Source: Cupriavidus campinensis (GTDB lineage: Bacteria; Pseudomonadota; Gammaproteobacteria; Burkholderiales; Burkholderiaceae). Taken from it: a stretch of 53,426 bases of DNA. A program made the translations under genes and the position numbers. Under the pieces are notes generated by a model. That model saw nothing but the letters and a program-made list of their open reading frames with translations, was not told the DNA's origin and did no database searches. The first letter of the stretch is position 1; every line of letters begins with the position of its first letter. Shown one piece after another: positions 26,129 to 37,931 of the stretch. The DNA lies in NCBI RefSeq assembly GCF_905397395.1, contig NZ_CAJPVH010000041.1:1-53426 (forward strand). Direction: 5' to 3'.

Positions 26129-26356
26129 TTAGCGGCGCTTCATGTAGAACACGAATACCTTGTCCACTTCGGCGTGCGACAGCAGCTCGTTGCCGGTCTG
26201 CTTGGCGAAGGCCTGGAAGTCACGCGTGGCGCCCGGGTCGGTGGCCAGCACCTTGAGCACGTCGCCGCTGGCCATGTCCGCCAGCGCCTTCTTGGTCCGC
26301 AGGATCGGCAGCGGGCAGTTCAGGCCGCGCGCGTCCACTTCTTTCTGGAAGTCCAT
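26129..26356 (-). CDS. tusA: TusA/SirA-like sulfurtransferase
   Basis: A 75-residue small sulfur carrier. The signature is RGLNCPLPILRTKKAL with the sulfur-carrying Cys of the CPxP motif. Members move sulfur for tRNA thiolation, molybdopterin or sulfur oxidation; which one applies is not visible here. MDFQKEVDARG at 26356 is the preferred start; MRG upstream is possible. It is the last gene of a minus-strand run and follows the Nudix gene by 14 bp. Confidence 0.88.
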   Translation of the reverse strand: MDFQKEVDARGLNCPLPILRTKKALADMASGDVLKVLATDPGATRDFQAFAKQTGNELLSHAEVDKVFVFYMKRR

Positions 26357-26370
26357 TCCTCTCATCCCAC

Positions 26371-26967
26371 TTATTTTTGGTCGATGCCGTATTGTAACGA
26401 AGCGGCGACAAGGCTGAAGTCCGTCGGCCGGCGCGGGTCGGGGATGTCCTCGCCCGAGGCGCGGTCGAAGAAGCGCACGGGCAGCCCGCGCCGCTCCAGG
26501 AAATCGGCCACGGCAAAGCCGGTGCCGGCGTTCCAGATCCGCACCTTCTCGGGCGCCACGAGCTTGTATTCGGCCAGTTCCTCGGACAGTTCGATGCGCC
26601 CCGTCGCCTTCACGTGATAGGCGATGATCAGCTCGTTCTTGCGCATGAACTCGTAGACGCCGATCAGCGACGCGGATTCCGTGTCGAGATTGGTCTCCTC
26701 CTTGAGTTCGCGCGCCACGCCCAGCTCCGGCGTCTCGTCCCGCTCCATGAAGCCGGTGACCAGCGCAAACATCCCCTCCGGCCATACCGCGTTGCGCGCC
26801 AGCAGCAGCTTGTCCTCGTACTCGACCACCGCCGCCAGCACCGGCAGCGGGTTGTTCCAGTGCACGAAGCCGCAGCCGTCCTGCACGCAGGCATGGCGAT
26901 AGCGGCCGGACATCGGCAGGTGCTCCAGCGGCGCCCCGCATTGGGGGCAGAAACGGTACGGTTGCAT
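26371..26967 (-). CDS. Nudix hydrolase with zinc ribbon (NudC-like)
   Basis: 198 residues. The N-terminal zinc ribbon uses C7, C10, C27 and C32 (FCPQCGAPLE, HACVQDGCGF), and a full Nudix box starts at G72 with the RELKEE core. This layout resembles the NADH pyrophosphatase/NudC branch without its N-terminal dimer domain, so NAD(H)- or nucleotide-sugar-type pyrophosphates are likely substrates. It lies 19 bp after the threonine aldolase-like gene on the same strand. Confidence 0.87.
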   Translation of the reverse strand: MQPYRFCPQCGAPLEHLPMSGRYRHACVQDGCGFVHWNNPLPVLAAVVEYEDKLLLARNAVWPEGMFALVTGFMERDETPELGVARELKEETNLDTESASLIGVYEFMRKNELIIAYHVKATGRIELSEELAEYKLVAPEKVRIWNAGTGFAVADFLERRGLPVRFFDRASGEDIPDPRRPTDFSLVAASLQYGIDQK

Positions 26968-26986
26968 CGGAGGGGGCTCCAGGGGT

Positions 26987-28018
26987 TCAGAGGGCGCAGG
27001 CCCCGCGGATATCGGCGGCGAACGCTTCCACGGTCTCGGGCTGCAGGTCCCACGAGCACATCAGCCGGCAACCGCCCGCGCCGATGAAGGTGTAGAACAG
27101 CCAGCCCTTGGCGCGCAGCGCCTCGATGGCCGGCAGCGGCAGTTCGGCGAAGACCGCGTTCGATTCGGTCGGGAACATGATCCGCACGCCGGGAATGTCG
27201 ACGATGCGCTGGTGCAGCAACTGCGCCATTGCGTTGGCATGCCGGGCGTTGGACAGCCAGACATCGTTCTCGAGCATGCCCAGCCACGGCGCCGAGATAA
27301 AGCGCATCTTCGAGGCCAGCTGCCCGGCCTGCTTCACCCGGTAGGCGAAGTCCTCGGCCAGGCGGCGGTCGAAGAACACCACGGCCTCGCCCACCGGCAG
27401 GCCGTTCTTGGTGCCGCCGAAGCACAGCACATCCACGCCAGCACGCCAGGTGATCTCGGACGGATGCACGCCGAGCGCCGCCACCGCATTGGCAAAGCGC
27501 GCGCCGTCCATGTGCACGCGCAGCTGTCGCCGCTTGGCGATGGCGGCGATGGCGCGCACCTCCTCCACCGTATAGACCGTGCCGACTTCCGTCGACTGGG
27601 TGAGCGAGACCACGCGGGGCTTCGGATAGTGGATGTCGGTGCGCCGCGTGACCAGCGCCTCCACCGCATCGGCGGTCAGCTTGCCGTTGACGCCGGGCGC
27701 CGTCAGCAGCTTGGAACCGTTCGAGAAGAATTCCGGCCCGCCGCACTCGTCCGTCTCGATGTGCGCCAGCTCGTGGCAGATCACCGAGTGGTACGACTGG
27801 CACAGCGACGACAGCGCCAGCGAGTTGGCCGCCGTGCCGTTGAACACGAAGAAGACCTCGCAGTCGGTCTGGAACAGGTTGCGGATGCGGTCGCAGACCT
27901 GCTGGGTCCAGGAATCGTCGCCATAGGCCTTCTCGTGGCCGCTGGCGTTGGCCTCCAGGAAGTATTTCAGCGATTCCGGGCAGAAGCCGGCGTAGTTGTC
28001 GGAGGCGAAGTGCTGCAT
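26987..28018 (-). CDS. ltaE: Low-specificity threonine aldolase-like PLP enzyme
   Basis: A fold-type I PLP enzyme of the threonine aldolase/beta-eliminating lyase family (threonine to glycine plus acetaldehyde, or related beta-hydroxy amino acids). The 343-residue protein begins FASDNYAGFCPESL, has FNGTAANSLALSSL for the phosphate site and CHELAHIETDE for ring stacking. The PLP lysine is in CFGGTKNGLPVGEAVVFF. It lies 10 bp after the tautomerase gene and 19 bp before Nudix, in a run of short intergenic distances. The exact substrate is not certain. Confidence 0.88.
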   Translation of the reverse strand: MQHFASDNYAGFCPESLKYFLEANASGHEKAYGDDSWTQQVCDRIRNLFQTDCEVFFVFNGTAANSLALSSLCQSYHSVICHELAHIETDECGGPEFFSNGSKLLTAPGVNGKLTADAVEALVTRRTDIHYPKPRVVSLTQSTEVGTVYTVEEVRAIAAIAKRRQLRVHMDGARFANAVAALGVHPSEITWRAGVDVLCFGGTKNGLPVGEAVVFFDRRLAEDFAYRVKQAGQLASKMRFISAPWLGMLENDVWLSNARHANAMAQLLHQRIVDIPGVRIMFPTESNAVFAELPLPAIEALRAKGWLFYTFIGAGGCRLMCSWDLQPETVEAFAADIRGACAL

Positions 28019-28028
28019 GGCCCGGGCT

Positions 28029-28217
28029 TTACTTCTTGTCGATCCAGAGCTCGCCGCCGGTGGCCCAGTTCTCGCGCTTGATATCGGTGATGATGATGTC
28101 CACTGCCGACACCGAGCAGCCCAGCGTCTCGCAGGTGACGCGCGTCACGGCCTCGACAAACTTGCGCTTTTGCTCGACCGTGCGGCCTTCGAACATCTCG
28201 ACGTGAAACGTGGGCAT
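28029..28217 (-). CDS. 4-oxalocrotonate tautomerase-family protein
   Basis: 62 residues, the size of 4-oxalocrotonate tautomerase. The second residue is Pro (MPTFHVEMFEGR), which becomes the catalytic N-terminal Pro once Met is removed. The later segment (VTRVTCETLGCSVSAVDIII) fits the beta-alpha-beta unit. Such proteins tautomerise 2-hydroxydienoates or act on unknown keto acids. Neighbours are a class II aldolase-like gene (34 bp upstream) and a threonine aldolase-like gene. Confidence 0.85.
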   Translation of the reverse strand: MPTFHVEMFEGRTVEQKRKFVEAVTRVTCETLGCSVSAVDIIITDIKRENWATGGELWIDKK

Positions 28218-28251
28218 GCTACTGACTCCATTTTTAGGGATTTTCCGAGAC

Positions 28252-29025
28252 TCAGTCTCGGTAAGAGGGATCGATTCTATCGAGTTTGCGCAGCAGCGAG
28301 GGCCATTCCATCTCGCCCTCGACGGCGCCGTTGTCGTACAGCTGCATCGAGGTGCGCTCGGCCACGTCGGCCGGCGGCTGCACCGTGGCGCGGCCCGCCT
28401 GCGCCCCAAGCTGGATCTCGCAGGCCTTGATCAGGGTAGCCATCAGCACGTAGGCCTCGGCCACCGTGCGGCCCACCGTCAGCGTGCCGTGGTTGCGCAG
28501 CAGCATGGCCGGGTGCTGGCCCAGCGACACCGTAAGCCGGGCCCCTTCGGCCGGAGTGAACGCCAGGCCCTCGTAGTCGTGATAGCCGATGCGGCCGTGG
28601 AAGCGCATGGCGTGCTGCGACAGCGGCAGCAGCCCGTCTGCCTGGGCCGAGACCGCGATGCCGGCCGTGTTGTGCAGGTGCATGACGCAGTGCGCATCGG
28701 CCCGCGCGGCGTGCACGGCGGCGTGGAGGGCGAAGCCGGTCACATTGACCGGGTGCACGGTCTCGCCGACCACCTCGCCCCGGCCATTGATCTTGACGAG
28801 GTCCGACGCGCGGATCTCGTCGAACGCGAAGCCGAACGGGTTGATCAGGAAGTGGTCAGGCTTACCGGGCACGGTGGCGGAGATATGGGTGTAGATCAGG
28901 TCGTCCCAGCGCTCCAGCGCAGCCAGCCGGTAGGCGGCGGCGAGGTCGGTGCGCACGCGCGCCTCCCCGGCGCTGACGGGAACAGCCGGGCCCGCGGCAC
29001 GCGCGGGCTGCAAGGCAAAAGACAT
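28252..29025 (-). CDS. Class II aldolase/adducin-family protein
   Basis: 257 residues with the zinc-binding segments MHLHNTAG (His-x-His) and LLRNHG (third His). The region that carries the catalytic Glu of fuculose/ribulose-phosphate aldolases reads VNVTGFALHAAVHAAR, with no Glu before the helix, so this belongs to the adducin-like branch and is probably not a classical sugar-phosphate aldolase. The first ~25 residues are Ala/Pro-rich. It sits between MFS and tautomerase genes and may be part of one catabolic unit of unknown substrate. Confidence 0.82.
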   Translation of the reverse strand: MSFALQPARAAGPAVPVSAGEARVRTDLAAAYRLAALERWDDLIYTHISATVPGKPDHFLINPFGFAFDEIRASDLVKINGRGEVVGETVHPVNVTGFALHAAVHAARADAHCVMHLHNTAGIAVSAQADGLLPLSQHAMRFHGRIGYHDYEGLAFTPAEGARLTVSLGQHPAMLLRNHGTLTVGRTVAEAYVLMATLIKACEIQLGAQAGRATVQPPADVAERTSMQLYDNGAVEGEMEWPSLLRKLDRIDPSYRD

Positions 29026-29126
29026 GGGGACATTCGCTCCGCGGCCGCCCTGCTGCGAGGCGTGTTCCAGACACGTGCGGGTTCAGTCCCGGTCGAGTGG
29101 ACGGCGCAGGCGTAACTGTAGCGCAG

Positions 29127-30365
29127 TCAGCGCGGGGCGGCAGCGTGCCGCACCGGCATGGCGCGGACCATCCAGCCGAGGATGCCCGCCCCCACCATCA
29201 GCGCGGCGGCGGCCGTGGCCAGGGAGGCCGCAAAGCCGCCGGTGCGCGCCACCAGCGTGGTGGCCAGCGGCGGGCCGGCAATCTGCCCGAGGGCGTAGGC
29301 GGCCGTCATCAGCCCGATCAGCTTCGGCGCGGCGGCGCCCCACAGCCGGCGCGCCTCGCGCATCAGGAACGACACCAGCGCCGTGAACGGCAAGCCGACG
29401 AGCAGGCTGCTCAACGCGAAGCCCGGCACGGTCGGCCAGAATGCCGCCACGGCCACGCCAATCGCCTGCACCGTGTACAGGATCATCGCCACGCGGCGAT
29501 TGTCGTGATGCATGCCTACGCGCGTGGCCAGGAAGGCGCCCACGGCCACGCCGACGCCCAGAATCGGCCAGAACAGGTCCGCCCAGACCGTGCCGGGTAT
29601 CGCCTGGCGGGCGATCACCGGCAGGAAGGTCGCCGTGATGATGTAACCGAAGCCGGCGAGGCCATAGGCCACGGTCAGGGCCCAGGTTTCGAGATCGAGC
29701 CGGGGTGCCGGGGCGGGCGCATCCTTGCTGCCCGCCTGCCCTGCCCGCGCCGGAACGGACGGCGGCGCCGCGCCGAACACGCGCCAGACCGGCACCAGCA
29801 TCAGCACGCCCAGCACCGTGAAGGCAATCCAGCCCCAGTTCGCCAGCCAGTGCGCGCCCACCATGCCGAACACCGACAGCCCGGTCACGACAATCCCCAC
29901 GCCCGGGCCGCAGAACATCAGCCCGCCCAGCGTGGGGTGGCCCAGTTCGTCCAGCCGCTGCATGCACCACGCGGTAGCGTAGACCATCACCAGCGCACTG
30001 ACCACGCCCGCAATCGTGCGCCATGCCAGCCACGCGGGCATGCCGCCCGGCAGCGCCATGGCCAGCGTGAGCACCACGGTGAGCACCAGCGACACGCGCA
30101 CCATGCGCACGGGATCGGGGCGGATAAAAAGGCACAGCAACGCGCCCAGCAGGTAGCCGATGTAGTTCAGCGTGGCCAGCGCCCCGCCTTCGGCCAGCGT
30201 GACGGTGCCGTCGTGCAGCATCATCGGCAGCAGCGGCGTGAAGGCAAAGCGGCCGATGCCCATGGCCAGCGCCACCGACACGAAGCCGGCCAGGGCCACC
30301 GCCCACGGTCCGGCGGTTTGGGGGGCGGCCTGGGCGGCGGAGACATCGGTATTCACGAGCGACAT
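29127..30365 (-). CDS. YbfB/YjiJ-family MFS transporter
   Basis: 412 residues and about twelve hydrophobic helices. The early segment LAMGIGRFAFTPLLPMM is the signature of the YbfB/YjiJ family. Substrates of this family are largely unknown. It is divergent from a LysR regulator gene with a perfect palindrome between them, which suggests LysR control. It is the first gene of a minus-strand run with the class II aldolase-like gene 101 bp further on. Confidence 0.88.
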   Translation of the reverse strand: MSLVNTDVSAAQAAPQTAGPWAVALAGFVSVALAMGIGRFAFTPLLPMMLHDGTVTLAEGGALATLNYIGYLLGALLCLFIRPDPVRMVRVSLVLTVVLTLAMALPGGMPAWLAWRTIAGVVSALVMVYATAWCMQRLDELGHPTLGGLMFCGPGVGIVVTGLSVFGMVGAHWLANWGWIAFTVLGVLMLVPVWRVFGAAPPSVPARAGQAGSKDAPAPAPRLDLETWALTVAYGLAGFGYIITATFLPVIARQAIPGTVWADLFWPILGVGVAVGAFLATRVGMHHDNRRVAMILYTVQAIGVAVAAFWPTVPGFALSSLLVGLPFTALVSFLMREARRLWGAAAPKLIGLMTAAYALGQIAGPPLATTLVARTGGFAASLATAAAALMVGAGILGWMVRAMPVRHAAAPR

Positions 30366-30449
30366 GATCGGGGAGGGGGCGGGTTCGGCTGGCGGCCAGC
30401 GGGGTTCCTGACTATCCTAGTCGCATTCATCCATCACCTAAAATGAATT

Positions 30450-30472
30450 ATTGAGATAGCATCGATCTCAAT
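30450..30472. promoter_or_regulatory. Likely LysR-type operator (perfect inverted repeat)
   Basis: ATTGAGAT-N7-ATCTCAAT, an 8-bp perfect inverted repeat in the 125-bp divergent gap, 18 bp before the LysR ATG. Placement and symmetry fit an LTTR site that lets the regulator control itself and the divergent MFS gene. Confidence 0.6.
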
Positions 30473-30490
30473 TCAAGAAGGAAGTCGATC

Positions 30491-31369
30491 ATGGACCTCG
30501 CCGAACTCGAGATTTTCCGCGCCGTGGTGGAGGCCGGTGGCATCACACGCGCCGCCGCGCGGCTGCACCGCGTGCAGTCGAACGTGACCACGCGCATCCG
30601 CCAACTGGAGCAGTCGCTCGGTGTGGAGCTGTTCCTGCGCGACGGCAAGCGCATGGTGCTCACCCCGGCCGGGCAGACGCTGTTCGACTATGCGCGGCGC
30701 ATCCTGCAACTGTCCGACGAGGCCCGCCACGCGGTGCAGCCGGTGCGGCCCCATGGGCGGCTGCGGGTGGCATCGATGGAGAGCACGGCGGCCAGCCGGC
30801 TGCCGACGGTGCTGGCGCGCTATCACCAGGCGTGGCCGGACGTCGAACTGGAACTCGTGACGCTGCCGACCCGGCAGGCGCTGGACGCGCTGCGCCGCTT
30901 CGAGGTCGATTGCGCCTTCGTGGCCGAGCCGCTCGGCGATGCCGAACTGGTCACCCGGCCCGCTTTCACCGAGGAACTGGTCATCATCGCCAGCGCACAG
31001 CATCCGCCGATCCATTCGCCCGCCGACCTGGAGCGCCCCACCCTGCTCGCGTTCGAGGCCGGCTGCAACTACCGCACGCGCTTCGAGCAGTGGTACACCC
31101 GCGATGGCCACGCGGCGGGGCGGGTGATCCAGCTGGGCTCCTACCATGCCATCGTCACTTGCGCGGCAGCCGGTATCGGCGTGGCGATCATGCCGCGCTC
31201 GGTGCTGGCGCTGTACCGCGACCTGCCAGAGATCAGCATCCACGCGCTTGGCGACGAGGGCGACGTGACCACCGTGCTGGCGTGGCATCCGGCGATGGGC
31301 AGCGCAGCGCTGACGGCGCTGGCCGACATGCTGCCGGGTGCCCCGGACGCCACGCAGAAGGCGGCCTGA
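30491..31369 (+). CDS. LysR-family transcriptional regulator
   Basis: 292 residues. An N-terminal winged helix-turn-helix (FRAVVEAGGITRAAARLHRV, then SNVTTRIRQLEQSLG) is followed by a periplasmic-binding-protein-like effector domain from ~residue 90 (LRVASMESTAASRLPTVLAR). AAGGAAG lies 6 bases ahead of the ATG. It is divergent from the MFS gene and is likely its regulator. The effector is unknown. Confidence 0.93.
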   Translation: MDLAELEIFRAVVEAGGITRAAARLHRVQSNVTTRIRQLEQSLGVELFLRDGKRMVLTPAGQTLFDYARRILQLSDEARHAVQPVRPHGRLRVASMESTAASRLPTVLARYHQAWPDVELELVTLPTRQALDALRRFEVDCAFVAEPLGDAELVTRPAFTEELVIIASAQHPPIHSPADLERPTLLAFEAGCNYRTRFEQWYTRDGHAAGRVIQLGSYHAIVTCAAAGIGVAIMPRSVLALYRDLPEISIHALGDEGDVTTVLAWHPAMGSAALTALADMLPGAPDATQKAA

Positions 31370-31476
31370 CCCCTTCCGCTGTGTGTCCCTTGCCCGCGCC
31401 GCGGCGTGCAAGATGTGGCCGGTCGCCTACACTCGAAGTGGCGCGGCCACGGCATACTCGCGGGCCGCGCCCCGCC

Positions 31477-32904
31477 ATGACATTCGTCTTTGCGTCGCTA
31501 CGATCTTTGGTTTGCCGAATGGCGATGGGAGTGGCCCTGACCATGCTCCTCGCCCTGCCCACAATGGTCTTCGCCCAGGGCGCCTCCGCCCCGGCCGCCG
31601 GGGCCGGCGTGGCCCCCGTCTACGTCATCCCGATCAAGGGGGCCATCGGCCCGGCCAGCGCCAGCTTCGCCACGCGCGGCATGGCACTGGCGCAAAAGCA
31701 GAACGCGCAGTTGATTGTGCTGGAGATGGACACGCCCGGCGGGCTCGACGTGGCCATGCGCGACATCATCCAGGCCATCCTCGCCTCCCCCGTGCCGGTA
31801 GCGACCTTCGTCTACCCGGGCGGCGCGCGCGCCGCGAGTGCCGGCACCTACATCCTCTATGCCAGCCACATCGCCGCGATGGCGCCCGGGACCAATGTGG
31901 GCGCGGCGAGTCCCGTCGCCATCGGGGTGGGCGGCCCGAAGCCGGGCGCCGCCCCCTCCCCCGCCAGCGCACCGGCGGGCGCCCCTAGCAACGAGGACAC
32001 CATGGCCCGCAAGCAGATGCACGACGCCTCTGCCTACCTGCGCGGGCTGGCCCAGCTCCGCCAGCGCAACGCCGACTGGGCCGAGCGTGCGGTGCGCGAG
32101 GCCGTGAGCCTCTCCGCCGATGAAGCGGTGGCCCAGCACGTGGTCGACCTCGTGGCGCCGGACCTGCCGGCGTTGCTGCGGCAGGTGGATGGCAAACGGC
32201 TCCAGGCCGCCGGCGTGCCCCGCGTGCTGCACACGGCCGACGCGCCCATCGTCACGGTCACCCCGGACTGGCGCGCGCGGCTGCTGGCCGTTATCACCGA
32301 GCCCAGCGTGGCGCTGATCCTGATGATGATCGGCATCTACGCGCTGATGTTCGAATTCTCCACACCAGGCATGATCGTGCCGGGCATCGTCGGCGCCATC
32401 TGCCTCCTGCTGGGCCTCTTCGCGCTGCAAATGCTGCCGGTCAACTATGCGGGGCTGGCGCTGATCGCGCTCGGCATCGGCTGCATGGTGGCCGAATTCT
32501 TCCTGCCGACGTTCGGCGCGCTCGGGGTGGGCGGCATCATCGCCTTCGCCTTTGGCGCGGTCATGCTGATCGACACCGACGTGCCCGGCTTCGGCGTGCC
32601 GCTCACGGTGATCGCCGCGCTGGCCGGGGTCTCGGCGCTGTTCCTGGTCGGCATGTCCGCAATGCTGATGCGCTCGCGCGAGCGCCCCGTGGTCAGCGGC
32701 GCGGACACGCTGGTCGGCAGCCTGGCCACCGTCATCGACGATACGCCGGCCGACGGCTGGGCGATGGTGCATGGCGAACAGTGGCGAATTCATGGCGAAG
32801 GCCCACTCGCGCGCGGTCAGCGGGTACGCGTGACCGGGCGGCGCGGGCTGGTACTGGAAGTCGTGGCCGACATGGCCGCATCCCTGGAACACAACGGAGC
32901 GTGA
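31477..32904 (+). CDS. nfeD: NfeD-family membrane serine protease (long form)
   Basis: 475 residues. A signal peptide ([16 protein letters not shown]) leads into a ClpP/SppA-like domain. [13 protein letters not shown] and [15 protein letters not shown] carry the oxyanion-hole and Ser of the catalytic site, and the Lys is probably in [10 protein letters not shown]. Next come four or more TM helices (~270-400) and a C-terminal OB-fold domain. This long form is known to cleave C-terminal tails of partner stomatins. Its stop is 1 bp from the slipin ATG, so the two act as a unit. An ATG 14 codons downstream is an alternative start. Confidence 0.9.
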   Translation: MTFVFASLRSLVCRMAMGVALTMLLALPTMVFAQGASAPAAGAGVAPVYVIPIKGAIGPASASFATRGMALAQKQNAQLIVLEMDTPGGLDVAMRDIIQAILASPVPVATFVYPGGARAASAGTYILYASHIAAMAPGTNVGAASPVAIGVGGPKPGAAPSPASAPAGAPSNEDTMARKQMHDASAYLRGLAQLRQRNADWAERAVREAVSLSADEAVAQHVVDLVAPDLPALLRQVDGKRLQAAGVPRVLHTADAPIVTVTPDWRARLLAVITEPSVALILMMIGIYALMFEFSTPGMIVPGIVGAICLLLGLFALQMLPVNYAGLALIALGIGCMVAEFFLPTFGALGVGGIIAFAFGAVMLIDTDVPGFGVPLTVIAALAGVSALFLVGMSAMLMRSRERPVVSGADTLVGSLATVIDDTPADGWAMVHGEQWRIHGEGPLARGQRVRVTGRRGLVLEVVADMAASLEHNGA

Positions 32905-32905
32905 T

Positions 32906-33649
32906 ATGGCATTCGGATTCAGTTTCGGTGGGCTGATCTTCCTGCTGGCATTGCTCGTGGTGGCCGCAATCCGCGTGCTGCGCGAATACGAACGCGGCGT
33001 GGTCTTCATGCTCGGGCGATTCTGGCGCGTCAAGGGGCCCGGGCTGGTGCTGCTCATCCCCGGCATCCAGCAGATGGTCCGCGTGGACCTGCGCACGGTT
33101 GTCTTCGACGTGCCGCCACAGGACGTGATCTCTCACGACAACGTGTCGGTCAAGGTCAACGCCGTGGTCTATTTCCGGGTCGTGGACCCCGAGCGGGCCA
33201 TCATCCAGGTGGCCAATTTCCTGGAAGCCACCAGCCAGCTCTCCCAAACCACGCTGCGGTCCGTGCTAGGCAAGCATGAACTGGACGAAATGCTAGCCGA
33301 GCGCGAGAAGCTCAATTTCGACATCCAGAAGGTGCTCGACGCCCAGACCGATGCGTGGGGCATCAAGGTGTCCAATGTCGAGATCAAGCATGTGGATTTG
33401 AACGAGACCATGATCCGGGCCATCGCCCGGCAGGCAGAGGCCGAGCGGGAACGGCGGGCCAAGATCATCCACGCGGAAGGGGAATTGCAGGCTTCGGTGA
33501 AACTGCTGGAAGCGGCGCAGATGCTGGCGCAACAGCCGGAGGCGATGCAGTTGCGGTATCTCCAGACGCTGACGCAGATTGCTGGGGATAAGAGTTCTAC
33601 GATTGTTTTTCCGTTGCCGATGGATTTGGTTAGGGGGTTGATGAAGTAG
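32906..33649 (+). CDS. Slipin-type SPFH/stomatin protein
   Basis: 247 residues with one N-terminal membrane helix ([20 protein letters not shown]) and a band 7/SPFH domain (residues ~27-190; [33 protein letters not shown]). A helical Ala/Glu-rich tail follows ([20 protein letters not shown]). It forms oligomeric scaffolds in the membrane with NfeD. CGGAG just before the ATG is the ribosome-binding site. Confidence 0.93.
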   Translation: MAFGFSFGGLIFLLALLVVAAIRVLREYERGVVFMLGRFWRVKGPGLVLLIPGIQQMVRVDLRTVVFDVPPQDVISHDNVSVKVNAVVYFRVVDPERAIIQVANFLEATSQLSQTTLRSVLGKHELDEMLAEREKLNFDIQKVLDAQTDAWGIKVSNVEIKHVDLNETMIRAIARQAEAERERRAKIIHAEGELQASVKLLEAAQMLAQQPEAMQLRYLQTLTQIAGDKSSTIVFPLPMDLVRGLMK

Positions 33650-33700
33650 AGCGGGTGTTGGCTGTTGAGCCGTTGGGCTCAAAAACCAACACCGTAACAA

Positions 33701-33735
33701 AACAAAAAGGGCGCCCCAAACCCCAGGGCGCCCTT
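33701..33735 (-). terminator. Rho-independent terminator of alaS
   Basis: GGGCGCCC stems with flanking AA/TT (33707-33716 and 33726-33735; 10 bp, 9-base loop). On the minus strand a T-rich run (TTTTTGTTTTG) follows, so it ends alaS transcription, 21 bp past its stop. A smaller hairpin, GAGCC-GTTG-GGCTC (33667-33680), lies between it and the slipin gene. Confidence 0.88.
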
Positions 33736-33756
33736 CTCAAAAAGCTAGTAAAACCT

Positions 33757-36381
<2,625 letters not shown>

Positions 36382-36447
36382 GTTGTATCGGGCGCATCCC
36401 GCATCGTGGCAGGGCGCAGTCAGTCAGGTTGGATTTGCAAACCGTTG

Positions 36448-36453
36448 ATTATA
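36448..36453 (-). promoter_or_regulatory. Candidate -10 element for alaS
   Basis: A perfect TATAAT on the minus strand about 67 bp ahead of the alaS ATG in the 251-bp gap divergent from a CoA-transferase gene. No good -35 was found at the usual spacing. Confidence 0.4.
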
Positions 36454-36632
36454 CGGGGCAAGCCCCCTCCCGGGGCATTCTCGCGGCCGGCCGCCCGGCG
36501 GCGTGCGCCCGGCGCGCTGGCAATGGCCGAATATCGCCCACCGTTGGCCCGACGCCGCCCCGTACGGGTGCATCGGCGCGGCGGGCCGGTGGTAGAGTGC
36601 TCCCCCACTATATCTACCGAGCCGCCACTGCC

Positions 36633-37853
36633 ATGGGAGCCTTGAGCCATCTCCGCGTCCTCGACCTGACCCGCGTCCTCGCCGGGCCATGGTGCGCCCA
36701 GAACCTCGCCGACTTCGGCGCCGACGTCATCAAGATCGAGCGCCCCGGCGCAGGTGACGATACGCGCACATGGGGTCCGCCCTGGCTCAAGACCGAGGAT
36801 GGCCGGGACACCGCCGAAGCCGCCTACTACCTGGCCGCCAACCGCAACAAGCGCTCGGTGACCTGTGACATCAGCACGCCCGAGGGCCAGCAGCTGGTGC
36901 GCGACCTGGCCGCCCAGAGCGACGTGGTGCTCGAGAACTACAAGGTCGGCCAACTCAAGAAGTATGGGCTCGACTACGAATCGCTCAAGGCGGTGAAGCC
37001 GGACATCATCTATTGCTCGGTCACCGGCTTCGGCCAGACCGGCCCGTACGCCCAGCGCCCCGGCTACGACTTCATCATCCAGGGCATGGGCGGCTTCATG
37101 AGCCTGACCGGCGAGCGGGACGACCTGCCCGGCGGCGGCCCGCAGAAGGCCGGCGTGGCCATCTCGGACCTGATGACCGGCCAGTACGCCACCATCGCCG
37201 TGCTGGCCGCGCTGGCCCACCGCGACCGGACCGGCGAAGGCCAGTACATCGACATGGCGCTGCTGGACGTGCAGGTGTCGATGCTGGCCAACATGAACAC
37301 CAACTACCTCGCCAGCGGCGTGGCGCCGCGCCGCTGGGGCAACGCCCACCCGAACATCGTGCCCTACCAGACCTTCCACGCCGCCGACGGCTGGATCATC
37401 GTGGCAGTGGGCAACGACGGGCAGTTCCGCAAGTTCGTGACGGCCGGCGGCCGCCCGGAACTGGCCGATGACCCGCGCTTCGCCACCAACCCGCAACGCG
37501 TGGCGCACCGCGACGTGCTGGTGCCGATCATCGCCGAGATGGTCCAGCCGCGCACCCGCGAGCAATGGATTCTCGATCTGGAGCGCGCCGGCGTGCCGTG
37601 CGGCCCGATCAATACGCTCGACGAGGTCTTCGAGAACGAGCAGGTGCTGGCGCGCGGCCTGCGCGTCGATTTGCCGCACCCGACGGCCGGCGAGGTCAAG
37701 CTGGTCGGCAGCCCCATGAAAATGAGCGCCACGCCGCCCGAGGCGCTGCGTCATCCCCCGTTGCTCGGAGAGCACACGGAGGTGGTGCTGGGCGAGACAC
37801 TCGGCTACAGTGCGGAGCACATCGCCGCACTGCGCGCCAAGGGCGTGGTCTGA
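36633..37853 (+). CDS. Family III CoA-transferase (CaiB/BaiF type)
   Basis: 406 residues in canonical order. It opens LRVLDLTRVLAGPWCAQNLADFG (shown here only as the start motif), has ANRNKRSVTCD and SVTGFGQTGPYAQRPGYD, then a segment around EGQYIDMALLD where the catalytic Asp is expected, and ends in a C-terminal Rossmann part (LGEHTEVVLGETLG). These enzymes move CoA between carboxylic acids such as formate, succinate and carnitine derivatives; the substrate here is unknown. It starts 78 bp before a DUF2214 gene on the same strand. Confidence 0.92.
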   Translation: MGALSHLRVLDLTRVLAGPWCAQNLADFGADVIKIERPGAGDDTRTWGPPWLKTEDGRDTAEAAYYLAANRNKRSVTCDISTPEGQQLVRDLAAQSDVVLENYKVGQLKKYGLDYESLKAVKPDIIYCSVTGFGQTGPYAQRPGYDFIIQGMGGFMSLTGERDDLPGGGPQKAGVAISDLMTGQYATIAVLAALAHRDRTGEGQYIDMALLDVQVSMLANMNTNYLASGVAPRRWGNAHPNIVPYQTFHAADGWIIVAVGNDGQFRKFVTAGGRPELADDPRFATNPQRVAHRDVLVPIIAEMVQPRTREQWILDLERAGVPCGPINTLDEVFENEQVLARGLRVDLPHPTAGEVKLVGSPMKMSATPPEALRHPPLLGEHTEVVLGETLGYSAEHIAALRAKGVV

Positions 37854-37931
37854 CCCCGATTCGGTAACAACGCCGGCCGCAGCCGAAGGCGAGATTCTCT
37901 GTTTGCGTCCCCTGACGAATGAGGAGCATGC

